Shown here one piece after another: positions 53,600 through 62,346 of a stretch of DNA of 64,000 nt. Made by a program: the position numbers and the translations under genes. Location of the stretch: positions 62,001 through 126,000 of the forward strand of contig JAEYDL010000020.1 in NCBI GenBank assembly GCA_023403845.1, written 5' to 3'. The notes under the pieces were generated by a model. That model saw only the letters and a program-made list of their open reading frames with translations. It searched no databases and was not told where the DNA came from. Each line of letters starts with the position of its first letter. Position 1 is the stretch's first letter. This DNA is from Pseudomonadota bacterium (GTDB lineage Bacteria; Desulfobacterota; Desulfovibrionia; Desulfovibrionales; Desulfovibrionaceae).

Positions 53600-54052
53600 A
53601 TGCTTGATCCTGAACGCCCCATTTCCGATCCCATAGGCGTCTTCCGCACATTTCTGCGGGGGAAAGGCCTTCGCAATACGCCGCAGCGACAGCGTATTGT
53701 AGAAGTTTTTTTCAGTGAAAGCGGACATCTTACAACTGAAGAGGTGTATGATCGAGTTCGCAGCGAGGATCCCTCGCTGGGGCAGGCCACAGTCTATCGA
53801 ACCATGAAACTGCTGTGCGAAGCGGGATTGGCCAAGGAAGTCCGCTTCGGGGACGGCGTCGCGCGATATGAACATGCCGGCGAAGCTCATCATGACCACC
53901 TGATCTGCGAGCGGTGCGGTCGCAATCTCGAAGTCGTGGACCCGCAGATCGAGCTTCTTCAGGACGCATTGACCCGCAAGCACGGGTATATCCCCACCTA
54001 TCACCGACTGTATCTGTACGGGATCTGCCCCGAATGCCAGAAGGGGAACTGA
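53600..54052 (+). CDS. Fur-family transcriptional regulator (Fur/PerR type)
   Basis: A 150-residue metal-dependent repressor. The winged helix covers FLRGKGLRNTPQRQRIVEVF and GQATVYRTMKLLCEAGLAKE (recognition helix TVYRTM, residues ~65-85). The metal-binding segment is HHDHLICERCGRNLEVVD, and a second Cys pair CPEC is at the end (structural zinc). Assignment to PerR rather than Fur or Zur cannot be settled by eye. The ahp operon 1.9 kb away and its inverted repeat favour a peroxide role. The ATG at 53600 has GAGAGG nine bases upstream. Confidence 0.92.
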   Translation: MLDPERPISDPIGVFRTFLRGKGLRNTPQRQRIVEVFFSESGHLTTEEVYDRVRSEDPSLGQATVYRTMKLLCEAGLAKEVRFGDGVARYEHAGEAHHDHLICERCGRNLEVVDPQIELLQDALTRKHGYIPTYHRLYLYGICPECQKGN

Positions 54053-54108
54053 CGAAAAACAGAACGGCAGTCTTCTTCACCGTTTCATCTCCCGCTCTTT
54101 TCTGCACG

Positions 54109-54137
54109 AAAGGCGTCCTGTTCCACAGGACGCCTTT
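54109..54137. terminator. Bidirectional terminator between the Fur-type gene and selB
   Basis: Perfect 13-bp stem AAAGGCGTCCTGT / ACAGGACGCCTTT with a 3-base loop and terminal T residues on both strands, between two convergent genes. Confidence 0.88.
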
Positions 54138-54183
54138 CTGATTCTTTACCGGACGGCAGTTTTCCCCGGCCCGAAAACAACGC

Positions 54184-56121
54184 TCACCCCCTGCCCCTGA
54201 ACTGCCGCTTGTCGCCTACCCGGATGGTCACTCGCTCACGGTCGAAATATTCCAGCAGAGGAATGGCGTACTTGCGGCTCAGGCCGCCGGACAGTTCCTT
54301 GAAGCCGGCGGGGTCCAGATCGTCATGATCGACGAACCACGCCTCCATGCGGCTTTTCAGCTCCCGCACTATCGGAGCGTGATAATAGAGGTCTTCCTTG
54401 ATCTTGACCAGTTCTCCTTCCGCGCACAGCAGTCTGTATACAGGCAACGCCGCCTTGGCGTCAGTCTTGCACGCCTCAAGCACTTCCTTGAGTGTGGGCG
54501 GCGTGAAGCTTCCGTCGGCATAAAGTTTCAGAATGGCGTCATGCAGACCGGCCTGATCCGAGGCAAGGGACACGGTATGCCCCGCCGTTCGAATAACGTC
54601 GCCTTCGGAAACCAGCCTTCCGGAACGCAGAAGGCGCTCCACAATGAAAAAGGCCAGTTTGGGAGGAATGCCCTGATTCCACTTGCGGGACCCGCTTCCT
54701 CCCGACATGAGCGTCCCCCGGGCCATTCCCGGCTTGAGCGGTTCCCGGGCATGAAATGCCTCGGCCACCTCAAGACAACGGGAACACAGATCGTCTACCG
54801 TGGCCGCGGCGACATAGCCCTTCTCTTCCCGGTCAAAGCAAAAAATCCTGCCCTTGCCGGACAGAGTCTGCAGCACCTTGTCCAGCCTCCTTGAATCCAG
54901 ATTGGTCAGTACGGACAAAACGGACAGAGAGGCTCCTCTGGCTCCGGCCAGCTCGATCTGCGTCCGCACGAGAGTTTCCTCATCGGCGTCCACCAGCCCG
55001 AGCAGCGCCGCCACTCGTTCCGGAAGGGCATCCCGCCGCCGCAGTCCCTCATCCAGCGGATTCAGAACAACGCCCCCAGCCACGGTCCTCAAGGGAGAAA
55101 ACGTTCTGATCACGCAATGGTCTCCGAATACGCCAACCATGGGCACGTCCATGCGTACCTCACACAGGGCCGTTTCTCCGGGAGCCAGCCTCTCACGGTC
55201 AAGGAAATACAGTCTGGCAGGGATTTCCCTCGCCTCGTGATGGAAATGCACCTCGGCCCGATGCCGCAAAGCGCGCGGAGACGAGGACAGGCAGGTCAGA
55301 CGCACCAGCCAGCGATCCGCGGGGAACAGAGTGCCCGGCAGGGCCAGCACGTCCCCCCTTTCCACATCGGTCACCTCCAGTCCCTGCACGTTGACGGCCG
55401 TTCTGTGCCCGGCCTCCGCCCTGTCCACGGACATGCCGTGGCTCTGAAGGCTGCGGGCTCTTGTTTCAAGGCCTCGGGGCAGGAGAACCAGCGGATCACC
55501 CACGCGCACAGAGCCGGAAATCATGGTTCCCGTCACCACGGTTCCGTGTCCCTTCAGCGTGAAAACCCTGTCCACGGGCAGGCGGAACAGATCCGTGCGC
55601 CTTTTGGGAGCAAGTTTCTTTTCCTGAGCGATGATATAGTCCCTCAGAGCATCCACTCCCTCCCCGGTCTGGGAGGAAACCGGAAACAGGGGAGCTCCTT
55701 CAAGAAATGTTCCCTTGAGAAACCCGGTGATATCCTCTACGGCCAGTTCGCGCAGCTCCGGGTCCACCATATCGATCTTGCTCACTGCCACGAGTCCATG
55801 TCGAATACCGAGCAGAGAGCAGATCTCAAGGTGCTCGCGAGTCTGAGGCATGACGCCCTCGTCCGCCGCCACCACCAGCATGACGAAATCGATCCCGGAA
55901 GCTCCGGCCACCATATTCTTGACGAACTTCTCATGCCCTGGAACGTCCACGATACCGAGACGCCCCCCACCGGGCAAATCGCAGAAGGCAAATCCCAGCT
56001 CAATGGTGATTCCCCGACGCTTTTCTTCTTCAAGGCGGTCGCAGTCGATGCCCGTCAGACGTCGAACCAGCGACGTCTTGCCGTGGTCGATGTGTCCCGC
56101 CGTACCCATTACGATTGCCAT
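54184..56121 (-). CDS. selB: Selenocysteine-specific translation elongation factor
   Basis: A 645-residue GTPase that carries selenocysteyl-tRNA(Sec) to the ribosome and binds SECIS hairpins. G-domain motifs are GTAGHIDHGKTSLVRRLTG (P-loop), RGITIELGF, VDVPGHEKFVKNM and VSKIDMVD. Beta-barrel domains follow (VDRVFTLKGHGTVVTGTMIS), and the C-terminal ~250 residues are SelB winged-helix repeats that bind RNA (ending LSGGLSRKYAIPLLEYFDRE). Its presence shows that the organism inserts selenocysteine, and supports reading through the UGA at 12656-12658. selA and selC are not in the window. Length is close to that of other SelB proteins (~615-640). Confidence 0.97.
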   Translation of the reverse strand: MAIVMGTAGHIDHGKTSLVRRLTGIDCDRLEEEKRRGITIELGFAFCDLPGGGRLGIVDVPGHEKFVKNMVAGASGIDFVMLVVAADEGVMPQTREHLEICSLLGIRHGLVAVSKIDMVDPELRELAVEDITGFLKGTFLEGAPLFPVSSQTGEGVDALRDYIIAQEKKLAPKRRTDLFRLPVDRVFTLKGHGTVVTGTMISGSVRVGDPLVLLPRGLETRARSLQSHGMSVDRAEAGHRTAVNVQGLEVTDVERGDVLALPGTLFPADRWLVRLTCLSSSPRALRHRAEVHFHHEAREIPARLYFLDRERLAPGETALCEVRMDVPMVGVFGDHCVIRTFSPLRTVAGGVVLNPLDEGLRRRDALPERVAALLGLVDADEETLVRTQIELAGARGASLSVLSVLTNLDSRRLDKVLQTLSGKGRIFCFDREEKGYVAAATVDDLCSRCLEVAEAFHAREPLKPGMARGTLMSGGSGSRKWNQGIPPKLAFFIVERLLRSGRLVSEGDVIRTAGHTVSLASDQAGLHDAILKLYADGSFTPPTLKEVLEACKTDAKAALPVYRLLCAEGELVKIKEDLYYHAPIVRELKSRMEAWFVDHDDLDPAGFKELSGGLSRKYAIPLLEYFDRERVTIRVGDKRQFRGRG

Positions 56122-56330
56122 ATGCCGCCTCCGAAGACGAACGATGTTCCGGATGATACCAGCGTGTCGGGTCCGGTCCGGACATGTCCGTTGTTGCTCT
56201 GCGCGCGAAAAGCCGCTGCCTTGACGAAAAAATATGGGGCCAAGAATCCGCCGTTGCCTGAGTTCCGGTCGGCAACGGGCCGGGCTCCAGCGAAAGCGGC
56301 AGCGCGTTCCCGCCGTGATCTTGATCTGTC

Positions 56331-57764
56331 CTAGAATCCCGTGTCGTCGCAGAGGATATTTCCCAGAGACAATATGCCGGCCTCATTGAAATCCCGTCCG
56401 ATAAGCTGCATGCCAACAGGGAGACCATCGGCAAGCCCCACGGGGAAAGACAGCCCGGGCAATCCGGCAAGATTCAATGAAACAGTATAAATATCCATAA
56501 GATACATCTTCAAAGGATCATCAATGATAGCCCCCCGCTTCCAGGCCGTCACCGGAGAAACCGGGCCGAACAGCGCATCGCAGTTTTCCAGAGCGTCAAG
56601 ATAATCCTGCCGGACAAGCCGTCGAACCTGCGCGGCCTTGCGGTAGTAGGCATCATAGTAACCTGCTGAAAGGACATAGGTTCCCAGCAGAATACGCCGC
56701 TGGGCCTCGGCGCCGAACCCTTCAGTCCGTGAACGGGTATACAGGTCATCCAGACTGGCTGGCGCTTCCGTGCGGTGTCCGTAGCGCACGCCGTCAAAAC
56801 GGGACAGATTGGAGCTGGCCTCGGCCATGGCGACGATGTAGTAGGCCGCGATGGCATGCTTCGTGGCATGCGGCAGGGAAACATCCACCAGCGTGGCTCC
56901 AAGAGCCTCGGCCCTGGCAAACGCCCGTTCGCAGGCTTCGGCCACGGCTCCGTCCAGTCCTTCGGACATGAATTCGCGCGGTATGCCCAAACGCACTCCC
57001 TTGAGGTCCCCGCGCGAGAAATCCGTATAGGCATCCACGGGACGCGGGGAAGAGGTGGAGTCGCGTCGATCATGCCCGGCGATGACGGACAACATTATTC
57101 CGGCATCCTCCACGGTACGGGTCAGTGGTCCTACCTGATCGAGAGAAGAACCGTAGGCAATGACCCCATACCGGGAGACCCGGCCATAGGTGGGCTTCAG
57201 TCCTACGCAGCCGCACAGGGAAGCGGGCTGCCGGATGGAGCCTCCTGTGTCCGTACCCAGAGAGGCATAGCACTGGCAGGCCGCCACACTGGCCGCGGAA
57301 CCGCCGCTGGAACCACCGGGAACCCGCGAGACGTCCCGAGGATTGCCCGTGGGACCGAAGGCGGAATTTTCCGTGGAGGACCCCATGGCAAATTCGTCCA
57401 TGTTGTTCTTGCCCACAATGACTGCGCCTGCCGCCTTCAGACGCTCAACGACGAAAGCGTCATAAAACGGGACGAAATTCTCAAGAATCCTGGAACCGGC
57501 CGTGGTCCGCGTCCCCCGGACGACGATGGCGTCCTTCACCGTGACCGGCACACCCCACAGAGCCCTGTCCGCGTCCGGTCCCTGAGCATCCAGAGCGCGT
57601 GCTTCTTCCAGCGCCTGTTCGCGCACGGAAATCAGCGCATGCACGGAAGGTTCCGTCTCGGCAATGCGTTCAAGGCAGGCGCGGGTGACTTCTTCGGCCG
57701 AAATTTCGCGGTCGGCGAGCCGCTTCCTGATTCGGGCAAGAGAAGCCCTTACAACTTCAGACAT
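56331..57764 (-). CDS. gatA: Asp-tRNA(Asn)/Glu-tRNA(Gln) amidotransferase subunit A
   Basis: A 477-residue amidase that releases ammonia from glutamine to amidate mischarged Glu-tRNA(Gln) or Asp-tRNA(Asn). The Ser-cisSer-Lys triad is visible: Lys in VPVTVKDAIVVRG, the cis-Ser in VPGGSSGGSAASVAACQC, and the nucleophile in LGTDTGGSIRQPASLCG. Downstream, LKPTYGRVSRYGVIAYGSSL is typical of GatA. The gatC gene precedes it by 93 bases; gatB is not in the window. The last residues (GNILCDDTGF) are short but complete. Confidence 0.97.
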   Translation of the reverse strand: MSEVVRASLARIRKRLADREISAEEVTRACLERIAETEPSVHALISVREQALEEARALDAQGPDADRALWGVPVTVKDAIVVRGTRTTAGSRILENFVPFYDAFVVERLKAAGAVIVGKNNMDEFAMGSSTENSAFGPTGNPRDVSRVPGGSSGGSAASVAACQCYASLGTDTGGSIRQPASLCGCVGLKPTYGRVSRYGVIAYGSSLDQVGPLTRTVEDAGIMLSVIAGHDRRDSTSSPRPVDAYTDFSRGDLKGVRLGIPREFMSEGLDGAVAEACERAFARAEALGATLVDVSLPHATKHAIAAYYIVAMAEASSNLSRFDGVRYGHRTEAPASLDDLYTRSRTEGFGAEAQRRILLGTYVLSAGYYDAYYRKAAQVRRLVRQDYLDALENCDALFGPVSPVTAWKRGAIIDDPLKMYLMDIYTVSLNLAGLPGLSFPVGLADGLPVGMQLIGRDFNEAGILSLGNILCDDTGF

Positions 57765-57857
57765 GGAAAACCTCGTAATAAGAACTGCGGGATGGAGATA
57801 CTCTCCCCACTATCGGCCTGTTCAGGACAACTTTATCGATAGAGGACAGGGACAAGC

Positions 57858-58139
57858 TCATACGATACGCGGAACAATAAAGAACTGGCCATCGGTTTCG
57901 GGGGCATTGGCGAGAATGGCCTCGCGTTCCCGCCGCTGCTCGGGCTCGTCGGCCCTGTACGGCGTGGCATGTTCCACAGGACTGTACAACGGTTCTATTC
58001 CCGTAGTATCCACCTCGGCCAGAATATCCATATAGGAAATGATGTCCGCGCACTGCGCTCCGAATCTGGCCAGCGCATCCTTCTCGGGCGCAAGCCGGGC
58101 GAGCCGGGCAAGATGCGCCATGTCGTCGGTCGTAAGCAT
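57858..58139 (-). CDS. gatC: Asp-tRNA(Asn)/Glu-tRNA(Gln) amidotransferase subunit C
   Basis: A 93-residue subunit that wraps around GatA and GatB. It has the usual start MLTTDDMAHLARLARLAPEK, a helical stretch ISYMDILAEVDTTGIEPLYS, and the C-terminal GQFFIVPRIV tail that binds GatA. It is the first gene of gatC-gatA on the minus strand. Confidence 0.95.
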   Translation of the reverse strand: MLTTDDMAHLARLARLAPEKDALARFGAQCADIISYMDILAEVDTTGIEPLYSPVEHATPYRADEPEQRREREAILANAPETDGQFFIVPRIV

Positions 58140-58296
58140 GAAGAAGATCCTTCATTTTGAAGTTGATGTTCCATCCCCTGACGGATTCCTGCGCGCCCCT
58201 GCCGCGCGGCATGTCGTGCAGAGCAACGCTGAAAAAACCTGAAAGGGAGATTTCATCGGCTCCGCTATCTTGTCAAGGCCGCGTCGTCCATACAGG

Positions 58297-58319
58297 AAGG
58301 CGTTCAAGAACGCCTTTTT
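58297..58319 (+). terminator. Rho-independent terminator with no assigned upstream gene
   Basis: Stem AAGGCGTT / AACGCCTT with a 4-base loop, followed by TTTTT on the plus strand only. Both neighbouring genes (gatC, TPR lipoprotein) are on the minus strand. A plus-strand transcript ending here, such as a small RNA from 58140-58319, is possible. No RNA family was recognised. Confidence 0.6.
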
Positions 58320-58435
58320 CAAACGGGACGAAAAAACACGTCCCCCCGATGCCGGGACAGAATGAAGTCACATACAGAGAACCCTTGATCCAAGAGGCTC
58401 TCGGGCCACACCAGAACCATCTTTCACGGCAGCCC

Positions 58436-59101
58436 TCAGTCCTGCGGACAAACCTTCTCCCGTCGCGCCTTTTCAAGAAACGAGCAGTCCCCCTGCTCGC
58501 ATCCTTCTTCGAAGTCCTTGCAGGCTTCCCCGTCGTTCCCTTCCTTCAGTTGCGCGGCCCCCCGGAAATTCCAGGCCCGATGAGAATCGGGGGCGAGGCT
58601 GATCGCCTCATCAAGATCCTGCCGCGCTCCCTTCAGATCTCCCTGCCGCAACAGGGCGAGTCCCCTGTACGCGTAGGCATCGGAAGTGGGATTCAGTCGA
58701 ATGGCCCGGGTCAGGTCTTCAAAGGCTTCCTCGGCGTAGCCCTGTTCGCTCAGAGCCATGCCCCGCCGCAGATAGGCTTCGGCGTATTCAGGCTCCAGGC
58801 GAATGGCCTCGTCAAGATAAATCAGTGCCTGTTCCGGATCAGAGCAGATTTCCCCGCTTCCCCACAAAACACGCGCCTTGCCGTACAGCCGTTCGGCCTC
58901 CGGGTTGAACTTCCCGCTTGCTCCGGCGGGGTTGTCCGGCTTCGGGGGTTCCGGCGACGGCTCAAGCAGCGAACATCCCGAAAGCAGCGTCAACGCCAGA
59001 AGCAGACAGGGGACCCCACACTTTTTAATCCAATATAGTGGATTAAATCTTGATTCTGAAAACAAATATAAATAAACTGATTTATATTTCAGAAAACACA
59101 T
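58436..59101 (-). CDS. TPR-repeat lipoprotein
   Basis: A protein of up to 221 residues. A hydrophobic signal with lipobox LLSGC (CLLLALTLLSGCSLL) is preceded by lysines, so it is probably lipid-anchored. After a proline-rich linker it has three to four tetratricopeptide repeats (ALIYLDEAIRLEPEYAEAYL, EAFEDLTRAIRLNPTSDAYA, GARQDLDEAISLAPDSHRAW, then a cysteine-containing half repeat). Such proteins are scaffolds; the partner is unknown. The only ATG is at 59101, giving an unusually long AT-rich n-region; a TTG at codon 13 is another possible start. A perfect inverted repeat overlaps this 5' part. Confidence 0.85.
   Translation of the reverse strand: MCFLKYKSVYLYLFSESRFNPLYWIKKCGVPCLLLALTLLSGCSLLEPSPEPPKPDNPAGASGKFNPEAERLYGKARVLWGSGEICSDPEQALIYLDEAIRLEPEYAEAYLRRGMALSEQGYAEEAFEDLTRAIRLNPTSDAYAYRGLALLRQGDLKGARQDLDEAISLAPDSHRAWNFRGAAQLKEGNDGEACKDFEEGCEQGDCSFLEKARREKVCPQD
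59024..59047. promoter_or_regulatory. Perfect 9-6-9 inverted repeat in a divergent gene region
   Basis: TTTAATCCA / TGGATTAAA separated by ATATAG. It lies within the first codons of the TPR lipoprotein frame and about 75 bases upstream of the divergent gene at 59120, as an operator might. Confidence 0.4.
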
Positions 59102-59119
59102 ATCCCCCCCGGAGAAACT

Positions 59120-59542
59120 ATGGTTTGCAACTATATGAAAATACTTTCAGAAGGATACGACTGTCTGGAGAGACTCCCCGCAGAACGCGCCGGTCTCGGC
59201 GCACTGGTCCTGAACGGCCTGCGTGCCATACAGGACTCCCCGGCTCTCATGAGCTCCATTATCCACGGAATTAGCCCCTTTACAGAACACTTTTTCCATG
59301 AATTGGCAACCCTGCCCCAGTCCGACGAAAGTCACTGGATGAGTCTGTTTGAAGACATGGCCATCCTGTTCAGGGAGCACGCGCTGGGGAACGCCGCACC
59401 AGAGATTTCCCTAGAAGGGACCCGGCTGCTCGAATGCTTCGAGACATGCGGCCTGTGGGCACCGGGGGACGGAACACTGGTGAGCCAGTGGTACTGGGAG
59501 GAACTTCCCCGGCGCTGCGCGACGGAGGAAAGCCGGGCATGA
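59120..59542 (+). CDS. Hypothetical protein, 140 residues
   Basis: A soluble, mainly helical, acidic protein (MVCNYMKILSEGYDCLERLP at the start, VSQWYWEELPRRCATEESRA at the end) without signal peptide or membrane segment. The ATG has GGAG six bases upstream, and codon choice matches its neighbours, so it is likely real. I recognise no family. It is divergent from the TPR lipoprotein and 90 bases before the exported DUF4136-like protein. Confidence 0.65.
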   Translation: MVCNYMKILSEGYDCLERLPAERAGLGALVLNGLRAIQDSPALMSSIIHGISPFTEHFFHELATLPQSDESHWMSLFEDMAILFREHALGNAAPEISLEGTRLLECFETCGLWAPGDGTLVSQWYWEELPRRCATEESRA

Positions 59543-59632
59543 CTCCGGCATGCTATGAAAATACAGCGGGATTGCAGACGTAACATCTTTCACCTATGAT
59601 CTTCCTCTCCCGTCAGGGAGAGGAGGCATCCC

Positions 59633-60529
59633 ATGCGTCGTACAGCCGCTTTTCTGCTTTTGACCCTGCTTGCCCTGTCCGGAATGGCCACTGCAGGCTG
59701 CGGGAGCCGCATCGCCGCTTCGGTTCAGGCCGTTGCGGAACCGGCCATTCCCCAGGGCGTCACATGGACGGCCGTCCCGGGGCCCGGCATGCCCGCCGAT
59801 GATCCGTCCATTCAGCTCGCCGTGGATCAGACTGCGGCGCCTCTGGCCTCGGCACTATCCCTGTACAACTGGAAGTGGCTTTCCAGCCCGGCTCAGGCAG
59901 AAAATGCGGACGTCATCGTCCGCATCCGCTGGAACACCAGCAACCCCCAGTATATCCGGGAAGTGGTGCCCGTCTTTCGTCCTGGCATCGGACTCGGCAT
60001 GGGGTGGGGGCACGGTCCGTGGCGTCGCGGCCCCTTTTACGGCGGTTACGGGGGCTATTATGCCGAACCGGCCATTCAGACAATCTACACCCGAAGTCTC
60101 ACCGTGGAAGCGCTGCGATCCGCCGATCTTTCCCCCGAAGTCAGAGCCGCCGTGTTGCACCGCCCGACGACGGGCATGCAGAACGATCCACAAACGCCTG
60201 CCGCATCCTCTCCAGCCCGGGAGGATCTCTCGAAGCCTCCCTACGCGCCGGCCCTGAGTCTGGACGGAAGCGTTCCACCGCCTTCCGGCAAGCCCGTCCT
60301 TCAGGGGAAAGAAGGTCCCTATGCACCGCCCATTCTGGATTCCGACACGGCCGGAATACCGGCGGAAGCAATTCTCTGGCGCGTGGAAGTCTCGAGCGGC
60401 AGCTCGAAATCCAACACACGGAAAATACTTCCGCAGCTTGCGGCCGCGGCGGCTCAGGCTGTGGGCAAGACCATCCGGACGGACGTGTTCGTGGACAGTG
60501 ACATGCGCGTCACCTACAGCATCCCCTGA
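59633..60529 (+). CDS. DUF4136-like exported lipoprotein
   Basis: A 298-residue protein with a signal sequence (MRRTAAFLLLTLLALSGMAT) and a cysteine shortly after (ATAGCGSRIA), which may be lipid-modified. The N-terminal part (ADDPSIQLAVDQTAAPLASA, ENADVIVRIRWNTSNPQYIR) and the C-terminal part (WRVEVSSGSSKSNTRKILPQ, VFVDSDMRVTYSIP) resemble the two ends of DUF4136 envelope proteins. A Gly/Tyr/Trp/Pro-rich middle (GMGWGHGPWRRGPFYGGYGG) and a Pro-rich linker interrupt them. Function unknown. GGAGG lies nine bases before the ATG. Confidence 0.75.
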   Translation: MRRTAAFLLLTLLALSGMATAGCGSRIAASVQAVAEPAIPQGVTWTAVPGPGMPADDPSIQLAVDQTAAPLASALSLYNWKWLSSPAQAENADVIVRIRWNTSNPQYIREVVPVFRPGIGLGMGWGHGPWRRGPFYGGYGGYYAEPAIQTIYTRSLTVEALRSADLSPEVRAAVLHRPTTGMQNDPQTPAASSPAREDLSKPPYAPALSLDGSVPPPSGKPVLQGKEGPYAPPILDSDTAGIPAEAILWRVEVSSGSSKSNTRKILPQLAAAAAQAVGKTIRTDVFVDSDMRVTYSIP

Positions 60530-60542
60530 GGGTTCCATTTTC

Positions 60543-60566
60543 AGGCGACCGCCCTTAGCAGTCGCC
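60543..60566 (+). terminator. Hairpin after the DUF4136-like gene
   Basis: Short stem GGCGAC / GTCGCC with an 11-base loop, 14 bases past the stop, in front of the convergent oxidoreductase gene. No T-run directly after it. Confidence 0.35.
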
Positions 60567-60581
60567 CTTCACCCCGGGCGT

Positions 60582-61967
60582 TTATTTCAGGCGTTCGGCT
60601 ATCTTCCGAGCCGGGATCAGTCCCGTGGCGGCTGCGGAAACAATGTTTCCCGACACGCCGGGGCCGTCTCCGGCGACGAAAAGATTGCCTATCGAGGTCT
60701 CCAGACTGGAAGACGTGGCGATCTGCGTGGAAAAGAACTTGATCTCCGGGGCGTACAGCAGCGTCGCATCGTCGGCTATGCCAGGCACGACAAGATTGAG
60801 CTGCTCGAGTCCTTCCACAAGATTGGTCACGATCCTCCCCGGCAAGGCCATGGCAATATCGCCGGGCACGACTTCCGTAAGAGTCGGTTCCACATAGCCG
60901 TTATGAATGCGCTGCCATGTGGAACGCCGACCCCGGCGAAGATCGCCGAGCCTCTGCAGAATGGGCTTGCCTCCGCCGATAAGGCTGGCCAGCCGGCCTA
61001 TGGCCACACCGTATCCATGGCTATCCGAAACGGGATCGGTCAGGATCACCTTGGAAAGAAACGCAAAATTCGTATTGTCCGACTTGCGGTTTCGATAGGC
61101 GTGCCCATTGACGCATACGAAGTCCTGATAGTTTTCCAGCGTGATGAATCCGGCGGGATTGGTGCAGAAGGTACGGACCTCGTCATCGTAGCGCTGCGTG
61201 CGGACAAAAAACGTCGGATCATAAATAATGTTCGTGAGATCCGACATGACGTCGTTATGCGTTTCCACACGCACCCCGACCTCGATGCCGCGCTGGATAA
61301 GATCCATGCCGTAGGTTTTCGCCATATGCACCACCCAGTCGGCTCCGACCCGTCCCGGGGCCAGAATGGCAGCCCGACATTCAATTCTGCCCCTGTCGGT
61401 TTCCACGCCGCGTACGGCTCCATTCTCGACGATCACGGATTCCACATTTTCACCGGTCCGGATGACTACGCCGCGTTCAAGCAATGCGGCGCACATGCCG
61501 TCGATATGGTCAGGCAAACAATCGCTGCCCAGATGCTTTTGCCTGATGAGGAGCAGATCAATGCCGTGCTTCTTGGCTTCCTTGCGGATAGCTTTCGCGC
61601 TCTCCATATCCGAAGGGAATACCGGAGCATCCATGCCGAATCTGTTGAAAATCGTTTCAGTATCCTCAATCAGCCGCTCGGCTTCCGAACGCGGCATGAA
61701 CTGGGTGAGATCCGTCTTGCCGAGCTTGTGAATGAAATTAAGCTTGCCGTCGGAAAACAGACCGCCGCCTCCCATCCCCGTCAGAATATGACAAGGGTCG
61801 CAGTGCATGCACTTGTGCGTCTTTCCCATGGGACAGCTCCGCTTTCTGACCAGATTACCTCTGTCGATCAGACAGACCGACAGACTGGAATGCTCGGCCA
61901 GCCACCAGGCGGAAAACAGACCCGCAGGCCCGCCGCCGACAATTACGACATCAAACGTATCTGTCAT
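60582..61967 (-). CDS. FAD-dependent oxidoreductase, COG2509-like
   Basis: A 461-residue flavoprotein: FAD-binding DVVIVGGGPAGLFSAWWLAE at the start, a cysteine-bearing segment SCPMGKTHKCMHCDPCHILT, GMGGGGLFSDGKLNF, and a second FAD contact LFVAGDGPGVSGNIVSAAAT near the C-terminus. This layout is that of the uncharacterised FAD-dependent dehydrogenase group COG2509 (from memory). No substrate is known. The ATG at 61967 has AGGAG ahead of it. It stands alone. Confidence 0.88.
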   Translation of the reverse strand: MTDTFDVVIVGGGPAGLFSAWWLAEHSSLSVCLIDRGNLVRKRSCPMGKTHKCMHCDPCHILTGMGGGGLFSDGKLNFIHKLGKTDLTQFMPRSEAERLIEDTETIFNRFGMDAPVFPSDMESAKAIRKEAKKHGIDLLLIRQKHLGSDCLPDHIDGMCAALLERGVVIRTGENVESVIVENGAVRGVETDRGRIECRAAILAPGRVGADWVVHMAKTYGMDLIQRGIEVGVRVETHNDVMSDLTNIIYDPTFFVRTQRYDDEVRTFCTNPAGFITLENYQDFVCVNGHAYRNRKSDNTNFAFLSKVILTDPVSDSHGYGVAIGRLASLIGGGKPILQRLGDLRRGRRSTWQRIHNGYVEPTLTEVVPGDIAMALPGRIVTNLVEGLEQLNLVVPGIADDATLLYAPEIKFFSTQIATSSSLETSIGNLFVAGDGPGVSGNIVSAAATGLIPARKIAERLK

Positions 61968-62346
61968 GAAAAACTCCTGAATTGGGCGCAGCATCAGACA
62001 CGCGCCATCGCCGGAACCCGGATGAATTCCGGAACAAGGGATGCTCTGGAAGAAAAAGCGGAAAGTCGGCACGGAGTTCAAAAAACACCGGAACGCCGAA
62101 GGAAGTCGTTTGCCGGTCAGGAGGACTTTCCTGCGGGGAAGTCCGCAAGCCCGGATTCTATGGCAGCATGCCCGCCTTTCCAGAATCTGTCAAACGACCC
62201 GCAGGAAAGCCGTAAGGGCGAACTTTCGGGGACCCGCCGACAGAACTGCCCCCGGAAACGCTTGTAGATCCCGGCAACTCGACAGAAGACACACCCACGG
62301 GGATTTCCGGACCGAGAACACCTCCGTAGCGATCTGAAAAGCAGAT
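61968..62346. other. Intergenic region, no gene recognised
   Basis: About 380 bases between two minus-strand genes. No convincing start, family match or terminator was seen; it should contain the oxidoreductase promoter. Confidence 0.4.
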
